Shown one piece after another: positions 1 through 3,183 of a stretch of 5,846 bases of DNA (its first letter is position 1; every line of letters begins with the position of its first letter). This stretch comes from a bacterium. GTDB taxonomy: Bacteria > SM23-31 > JAUVVT01. The position numbers and the translations under genes are program-made. Location of the stretch: assembly GCA_030604505.1 (NCBI GenBank), contig JAUVVT010000148.1, positions 1-5,846 of the forward strand, written 5' to 3'. The notes under the pieces were generated by a model that did no database searches, had not been told where the DNA came from, and saw nothing but the letters and a program-made list of their open reading frames with translations.

Positions 1-95
1 ATAGAGAATGTTCCTATTGATATAAAGAAAAATCCAAACAGGATTGCAAATATGGAAGTTAACAAGGTCTTATAAATTTTTGTAGCTTTAAACAT
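1..95 (-). CDS. N-terminus of a membrane or exported protein (partial, runs off left edge)
   Basis: The reverse strand has an AAGGAG-type ribosome binding site at 110-105, nine or so bases before an ATG at 95-93. An open frame follows to the window edge, giving 31 complete residues. The peptide begins MFKATKIYKTLL, with three lysines, and continues into a strongly hydrophobic stretch at about residues 11-30 (TSIFAILFGFFFISIG). This is the pattern of a signal peptide or of a first transmembrane helix oriented by positive residues on the cytoplasmic side. The family cannot be named from so short a piece. It is transcribed divergently from the sigma factor gene, so the 96-404 gap must carry promoters for both. 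The good ribosome binding site and the amphipathic-then-hydrophobic start make a real gene likely; function is unknown. Confidence 0.7.
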   Translation of the reverse strand, partial: MFKATKIYKTLLTSIFAILFGFFFISIGTFS

Positions 96-274
96 ATTAT
101 TTTACTCCTTTATATATTGAATATTTTTGTAAAACTAAAAGCTTCGTTTTTTTGTTTTATAATTATCTGTTAATCTGTTTAAGCTGTGGTATAGAAGAAG
201 GTCTGTATATTAAAAAATGTTGTTAAATTTAATACGCAAAATAATATTCATACTATCTTCATTAAAAGCAATAA

Positions 275-308
275 AAATATCAATTGTGAAAAAAAATATT
301 TGATATTT
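275..308. repeat. 9-bp inverted repeat, possible operator
   Basis: AAATATCAA at 275-283 is the exact reverse complement of TTGATATTT at 300-308, with 16 nt between. It lies just upstream of the candidate promoter of the sigma factor gene. It could be a binding site for a dimeric regulator. In DNA this AT-rich, a 9-bp repeat with one G:C pair can also arise by chance, so the functional claim is weak. Confidence 0.3.
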
Positions 309-311
309 ACC

Positions 312-339
312 TTGTTTTGTAATTTTCGGATATTATATT
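312..339 (+). promoter_or_regulatory. Weak sigma-70-like promoter candidate for the sigma/anti-sigma genes
   Basis: TTGTTT at 312-317 and TATATT at 334-339 are separated by 16 nt and lie about 65 nt before the sigma factor start. The boxes are near consensus, but similar matches are expected often in sequence of this composition. No alternative sigma motif was recognised. Confidence 0.3.
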
Positions 340-404
340 ATTAAAACCGCGACAATTCTATTAATCCGGGTAATAAGTTAAATTTTACCGAATCTTTTTT
401 CAAA

Positions 405-1013
405 ATGAAGCATCAAAAAGATAGATATATGGGACTTAATGATTCTGACCTGCTGCGGTTGGCACAGGAAGATGATAAATCTGCCTTATCCGAACTAATT
501 GAAAGATACGAAGATAAGATATATAATTATGTGTTTAAGTTTGTGCAGAACCATCCCGATGCGGAGGATGTTTTTCAGGAGACGTTTCTCAGCATGATAA
601 AGGCTATTAAAACATTCAGGGGAGAATCCAGCCCGGGAACATGGATATATAAGATTGCAACAAATGCAGCATTAATGAAACTCAGGTCTCGTAAACGTGT
701 TTTTGAATTATATAATGATGATGCAATTGACCTTTCCCGTGATTACCAGAGTTTTAATCAGAAACTCTCGGTATCACCTCTTGAAGATTTGCAAAATAAA
801 GAACTTATGAATAATATTATGAAATCTCTCGATGAACTTTCTCCCAATCACCGGTCGGTATTTCTCTTACGGGATTTGGAAGGATTTTCAACTGAGGAAG
901 TCTCACATATCCTTAATATGTCGATACCTGCAGTAAAATCAAACCAGCGGAATGCACGTGTGGCCCTTAGAGATAAATTAGCTGATTATTTTAGCTATGA
1001 AGGGAAAAAATGA
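405..1013 (+). CDS. ECF-like RNA polymerase sigma factor
   Basis: This 202-residue protein is a sigma-70 family factor with only regions 2 and 4, the layout and size of extracytoplasmic-function sigma factors, which direct RNA polymerase to stress-response promoters. Region 2 spans about residues 31-98. It holds the core-binding segment DAEDVFQETFL (52-62) and the -10 recognition segment from FRGES to the basic LRSRKR (71-98). A linker of about 35 residues follows. Region 4 lies at about 136-192, with a helix-turn-helix at 161-192 (FSTEEVSHILNMS..AVKSNQRNAR). The usual KTRLHRAR-type segment reads KSNQRNAR here, a divergent -35 recognition region. Neither the ATG at 405 nor the in-frame ATG at 429 has a clear ribosome binding site. 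The second start would still leave both domains intact. The next gene begins two bases after the stop, so the two are almost certainly cotranscribed and probably translationally coupled, as expected for a sigma factor and its inhibitor. Confidence 0.93.
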   Translation: MKHQKDRYMGLNDSDLLRLAQEDDKSALSELIERYEDKIYNYVFKFVQNHPDAEDVFQETFLSMIKAIKTFRGESSPGTWIYKIATNAALMKLRSRKRVFELYNDDAIDLSRDYQSFNQKLSVSPLEDLQNKELMNNIMKSLDELSPNHRSVFLLRDLEGFSTEEVSHILNMSIPAVKSNQRNARVALRDKLADYFSYEGKK

Positions 1014-1014
1014 T

Positions 1015-1239
1015 ATGAAAAAAGATTGTCTAAAAAAATTAGAGAATATTTGCGAGCAGCTTGGCGAGGATTTGAGTTCGGAACGCTGTCAAAAGCTCAA
1101 AGAACATCTTGAAAATTGTCCCACGTGCTGTGCGTATGTTGACACGCTCAGAAAAACTGTTGAATTGTGCCGCAATTTACCGGATGAAAAAATTTCCAAT
1201 GAAGCACATCAGCAATTGTGGAAAAAGCTTCAATTATAA
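1015..1239 (+). CDS. Small soluble zinc-finger (ZAS/zf-HC2-type) anti-sigma protein, RsrA-like ligand spacing
   Basis: The protein is 74 residues from the chosen ATG at 1015, which has GAAGGG at 999-1004 as ribosome binding site at good spacing. An earlier in-frame ATG at 997 would overlap the sigma gene and add six residues, but lacks such a site. The segment HLENCPTC (31-38) is the His-x3-Cys-x2-Cys signature of zinc-containing anti-sigma factors. Cys5 lies 26 residues before His31, the same spacing as Cys11-His37 in Streptomyces RsrA. Family knowledge says such proteins hold their sigma factor inactive until zinc is lost on thiol oxidation. There are seven cysteines in all (5, 13, 25, 35, 38, 39, 52). 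No hydrophobic segment follows the zinc domain, so it should be cytoplasmic, unlike membrane-bound anti-sigma factors. Its position directly behind the sigma gene supports the pairing. Actual redox sensing is inference. Confidence 0.8.
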   Translation: MKKDCLKKLENICEQLGEDLSSERCQKLKEHLENCPTCCAYVDTLRKTVELCRNLPDEKISNEAHQQLWKKLQL

Positions 1240-1462
1240 TTTTTATGTAACTCTCATAATATAAAACACTTAACATATATCCTTCCTTTATAACACCATT
1301 TTTTACCTTTATCATTTTAATCCGTCCAATTTGAAGATAAATAAATAATTAGAAAATTTATCGGTCTATCAGCTTTTAGTTTGAATCCTTTTTACTTTTT
1401 CTGCATCTATATATAGTGAACAGAGAAAAAAAGTTATCTAACTATAAATAGAGGTAATCACG

Positions 1463-1795
1463 ATGGAAAATTATGTAACTTTAACGGATGCAAACTTTGA
1501 CCGTGAGGTGCATCAATCGGACAAACCTGTTCTTGTTGATTTCTGGGCACCGTGGTGTATGCCGTGTCAAATGTTAGCACCGGTAATTGAAGAAATTGCT
1601 GTTGAATTTTCAGATAAGGTTAAGGTTGGCAAGCTGAATACGGATGAAAACGTCAAGACGGCAATGGAGTATCAAATAAGAGGTATTCCATCCCTTCTTA
1701 TATATAAGGATGGCAAGGTTGTAGACCGGAGTGTCGGAGTTCTACCGAAAGAGGATATTATTCAGATATTAAATCAATTTGTTTCTGAGAATTGA
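1463..1795 (+). CDS. trxA: Thioredoxin with CMPC active site
   Basis: This 110-residue protein is a full-length cytoplasmic thioredoxin, a general protein disulfide reductant normally recharged by thioredoxin reductase. Key residues fall at the same numbers as in E. coli Trx1: buried Asp26, Trp31, Cys32 and Cys35 of the active site, and the cis-proline Pro76 in RGIPS. The active site reads WCMPC rather than the usual WCGPC. The residues between the cysteines tune redox potential and partner choice, so Met33 may matter. There is no signal peptide. The start is clear: GAGGT at 1451-1455 lies seven bases before the ATG. The gene is 223 nt from the anti-sigma gene, far enough to have its own promoter, although none stands out. 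No thioredoxin reductase is in the window. The symbol is by family; the organism may have several paralogs. Confidence 0.95.
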   Translation: MENYVTLTDANFDREVHQSDKPVLVDFWAPWCMPCQMLAPVIEEIAVEFSDKVKVGKLNTDENVKTAMEYQIRGIPSLLIYKDGKVVDRSVGVLPKEDIIQILNQFVSEN

Positions 1796-1801
1796 AAAAA
1801 A

Positions 1802-1844
1802 ATTACGGACAATATTTCAATGTAATATCGGTCGATATCGTAAT
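1802..1844. repeat. Nested inverted repeats after the thioredoxin gene
   Basis: ATTACG at 1802-1807 pairs with CGTAAT at 1839-1844. Inside it, ATATCG at 1825-1830 pairs with CGATAT at 1833-1838 across two bases, and ATATT at 1812-1816 can alternatively pair with AATAT at 1824-1828. The transcript could form a branched structure just behind the thioredoxin stop. No run of T follows, so this is not a standard intrinsic terminator. It may be an operator, an RNA-stability structure or chance. Confidence 0.35.
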
Positions 1845-1884
1845 AGTTAAATCAAGTTAATTAAATATTTAATAGGACTGTGAA

Positions 1885-2046
1885 TTGAAAAGAACAAGGC
1901 ATTTTATGAAAATCTTACTATTGATAATTTTGTACATTATTGTTTTAAAGTTCATATTACCCTGGTTTGGAGTTTCCACATGAATGGAGCGAAACTGTCC
2001 CGTGCCGGACAGAGAAGAAAAAAGTGATATTAAAAATTTAGAATAA
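1885..2046 (+). CDS. Possible small single-pass membrane protein with one in-frame TGA (codon 33)
   Basis: From TTG at 1885, with TAGGA at 1873-1877 seven bases upstream, the frame encodes MKRTRHFMKILL and then a hydrophobic helix ending KFILPWFGVST, 32 residues in all. An internal ATG at 1906 is the alternative start. The frame then meets TGA at 1981-1983. The next codon is ATG, and the same frame stays open for 20 charged residues (MERNCPVPDREEKSDIKNLE) to a TAA at 2044-2046, only 15 nt before the FmdB-like start. Basic residues, one helix and a charged tail are the layout of many tiny bacterial membrane proteins, which suggests that both halves belong to one gene. Three explanations fit: a nonsense mutation or sequencing error, two coupled mini-genes joined by TGAATG, or selenocysteine insertion, given the stem-loop at 1995-2012. 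No family was recognised. Confidence 0.35.
1995..2012 (+). promoter_or_regulatory. SECIS-like stem-loop 11 nt after the in-frame TGA
   Basis: CTGTCC at 1995-2000 pairs perfectly with GGACAG at 2007-2012 around the six-base loop CGTGCC. The stem starts 11 nt after the TGA at 1981-1983 and the loop starts 17 nt after it. Known bacterial selenocysteine insertion elements lie in the coding sequence just after UGA, with a short upper stem at about this distance and a guanine near the start of the apical loop; here the second loop base is G. The geometry fits, but a 6-bp stem alone is weak proof. It could instead be a chance hairpin. Confidence 0.25.
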
Positions 2047-2061
2047 TTAAGAGGATAGAGA

Positions 2062-2265
2062 ATGCCGATATATGAATTTAAATGTGAGGACTGTGAAAAT
2101 TTTTTTGAAGAGTTGATTTTTACTGCACAGCAGTCAAGTGAGGCTGTAGTCTATCCCTCGTGTGGTTCGAAGAATTCAAAAAGATTAATATCCGCACCAT
2201 CTTCAGGCGGTATAAGTTCATCAGGAAAAGGATGTGCACCGACTTCATTTGGAGGATTTTCGTGA
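2062..2265 (+). CDS. FmdB-like zinc-ribbon protein lacking one zinc cysteine
   Basis: This 67-residue protein has the FmdB/CxxC_CxxC_SSSS layout. It starts MPIYEFKCEDC, has a second knuckle followed by GSKNSKRLISA, then a Ser/Gly-rich stretch, and ends CAPTSFGGFS. FmdB-type proteins are small zinc ribbons proposed to be regulatory, after the putative regulator of the Methylophilus amide-induced fmd genes; their role is otherwise poorly known. The first zinc knuckle is intact (Cys8, Cys11). In the second, the usual CPxCGS reads YPSCGS: Tyr31, codon TAT at 2152-2154, replaces the expected cysteine and only Cys34 remains. A TGT to TAT change is a single G-to-A substitution. Cys58 in the tail is also present in family members. 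GAGGA at 2051-2055 lies six bases before the ATG. It sits close behind the small membrane frame and may share its transcript. Confidence 0.85.
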   Translation: MPIYEFKCEDCENFFEELIFTAQQSSEAVVYPSCGSKNSKRLISAPSSGGISSSGKGCAPTSFGGFS

Positions 2266-2279
2266 GGATGATGATTTAA

Positions 2280-2294
2280 CGGACAGGTTGTCCG
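2280..2294 (+). terminator. Short hairpin after the FmdB-like gene, weak terminator candidate
   Basis: CGGACA at 2280-2285 pairs with TGTCCG at 2289-2294 around a three-base loop, 15 nt after the FmdB-like stop. The stem is GC-rich for this region and well placed to end or protect the transcript. It is not followed by a T run, so intrinsic termination is uncertain. The core GGACA recurs in the hairpin at 1995-2012. Confidence 0.35.
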
Positions 2295-2434
2295 GAAACG
2301 TTTAATAGAGTTATTTTGTACGTCATATTCATTTATAAATTGTTTATCCCGAAAAATTCAAAAAATTCTTTTTTTTATGGACTAAGCTAATTAGTACTTA
2401 CCTGTATAAATCCCAATAATTATATTTTATAGGA

Positions 2435-2562
2435 AATCTCATTTGTCATTCCTGCCCCGTATCAAGTACGGGATAAACTCCAGCAGGAATCCATTTCTTA
2501 TATGGTGGGTTATAGTATACTGTTTATTATGGATTCCCGTTTGCACGGGAATGACAGAGATT
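2435..2562. mobile_element. MITE-like palindromic element with nested hairpins, 128 bp
   Basis: The ends are inverted repeats. AATCTC followed by TGTCATTCC at 2435-2452 matches the reverse complement of 2548-2562, apart from three extra bases on the left. Each half also folds on itself. The left half has ATTCCTGC (2448-2455) with GCAGGAAT (2483-2490), enclosing CCCGTA (2456-2461) with TACGGG (2467-2472). The right half has ATTCCCGT (2533-2540) with ACGGGAAT (2545-2552). In addition GGAATCCAT (2486-2494) pairs with ATGGATTCC (2529-2537). The TGTCATTCCCG...CGGGAATCC type of palindrome is a familiar dispersed, non-autonomous repeat in many bacterial genomes, comparable to Neisseria dRS3-type sequences. 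No protein is encoded and no clear target-site duplication was seen. Confidence 0.75.
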
Positions 2563-2737
2563 ATTTGGCGCTGTTGTTGTCACATTTTATGATATATAAT
2601 ATTATCTTTTAATACAAGTAAGCATTAGTATTATAAAAACTACAGCAGACCTGCTATTCCATCCTCGAAATTTCGGAGTCAGAATTTTTCCGCAAATTTT
2701 TAGATAGATCCTAAACAAGCTAAATATTACCGGGATA

Positions 2738-2881
2738 ATGAAAATCATACTTGTTTGTTATGAGGTGTTGTGATTATTATCATGGAATGATTGTCATAAT
2801 CCAAACGGAGTATTAGATTGGAAAGGACTTGGTTATATCGAAGATGAAATTGAAGCATTAACGGTCAATCCACTGGAATAA
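2738..2881 (+). pseudogene. Possible decayed reading frame with in-frame TGA
   Basis: The frame from ATG at 2738 reads MKIILVCYEVL, meets TGA at 2771-2773, and then stays open for 35 codons to TAA at 2879-2881. The second part (LLSWNDCHNPNGVLDWKG, then GYIEDEIEALTVNPLE) has a balanced, protein-like composition with Trp, Cys, His, Asp and Glu. This is unlike the Lys/Asn/Ile/Phe-heavy translations of the surrounding AT-rich DNA. No good ribosome binding site precedes the ATG, and the second part has no start codon of its own. The likely reading is the 3' remnant of a degraded gene. I do not recognise the family. It could also be a chance open stretch. Confidence 0.35.
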
Positions 2882-2914
2882 GGATAATAAAGCTTTTATA
2901 TTAAAATATTCTTA

Positions 2915-2942
2915 TTGACAATCTATCTAATATTTTTATATT
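2915..2942 (+). promoter_or_regulatory. Sigma-70 promoter candidate for the GH2 gene
   Basis: A consensus TTGACA at 2915-2920 is followed after 16 nt by TATATT at 2937-2942. TATTAA at 2939-2944 with an 18-nt spacer is an alternative -10 box. It is the best promoter match in the window and points at the glycoside hydrolase gene, which would give a leader of about 235 nt containing the 3050-3145 inverted-repeat element. Confidence 0.55.
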
Positions 2943-3049
2943 AAGACATTGTGCAGCACATAATCTTTTTATAACAAATATCATATAAATGCAATATTTA
3001 TAGATACTTTTCTTCTTTCAAAACATACCTTGAATTAACCTGTTCTATA

Positions 3050-3145
3050 TTTACGGATTACGAATGAGAATAGGCAACAGCCAATAGCCAAGAAGGAATA
3101 GGGAAGGATGGCTATTGGTTAATTTATCAAATCGTAAATCGTAAA
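3050..3145. repeat. Inverted-repeat element in the GH2 leader
   Basis: Two nested inverted repeats share one centre. The inner arms, CCAATAGCCA (3081-3090) and TGGCTATTGG (3109-3118), are a perfect 10-bp pair around an 18-nt purine-rich loop. The outer arms, 3050-3063 (TTTACGGATTACGA) and 3132-3145 (TCGTAAATCGTAAA), match at 12 of 14 positions. The outer arms consist of tandem TTACGA-like units, a kind of intergenic repeat seen in several bacterial genomes. The whole is probably a second small palindromic repeat element. As RNA it would fold into a long hairpin about 40 nt upstream of the GH2 start. Confidence 0.6.
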
Positions 3146-3183
3146 TTTATTGTCCCTAAAGTAAAAGGGTTGAGGATATTGTT

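Larger units (their letters stand above)
96..404. other. Divergent AT-rich intergenic region
   Basis: This 309-nt gap separates two divergently read genes and contains no convincing reading frame. It is extremely AT-rich with homopolymer runs. The only distinct structures seen are the 9-bp inverted repeat at 275-308 and a weak sigma-70-like pair at 312-339, both listed separately. No motif resembling the GGAA-type -35 element of ECF sigma promoters was found on the plus strand, so autoregulation of the sigma gene is not supported by what can be seen here. Confidence 0.7.
2266..3183. other. 918-nt stretch without an intact gene
   Basis: Neither strand shows a convincing intact gene between the FmdB-like gene and the glycoside hydrolase. 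The stretch contains a short hairpin (2280-2294), a MITE-like palindromic element (2435-2562), a possible decayed reading frame (2738-2881), a strong promoter candidate (2915-2942) and a second inverted-repeat element (3050-3145), each listed separately. Between these, 2295-2434 and 2563-2737 are AT-rich. They show only minor palindromes, such as CGAAATTTCG at 2666-2675 and GCAGACCTGC at 2645-2654, with no assigned role. The density of repeats and the gene remnant suggest a site of past insertions. Confidence 0.7.

Noticed and set aside
997..1014. Earlier ATG as the start of the anti-sigma gene
   Set aside because: It overlaps the sigma gene and lacks a ribosome binding site, whereas the ATG at 1015 has GAAGGG at the right distance.
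1240..1462. Promoter for thioredoxin near TTGAAT (1381-1386) and TATATA (1408-1413)
   Set aside because: The spacer would be 21 nt, too long for a normal sigma-70 promoter, and no better pair was found.
1981..1983. General reassignment of TGA to a sense codon in this organism
   Set aside because: TGA ends the sigma factor, thioredoxin and FmdB-like genes at natural family lengths, so it is a normal stop here.
2340..2385. A-run and T-run region after the FmdB-like gene as an intrinsic terminator
   Set aside because: The T run at about 2370-2377 can only pair with A-rich sequence, giving an AT-only stem.
2435..2562. CRISPR array
   Set aside because: The repeated pieces are inverted rather than direct, unequally spaced, and occur only as pairs, which fits a palindromic element.
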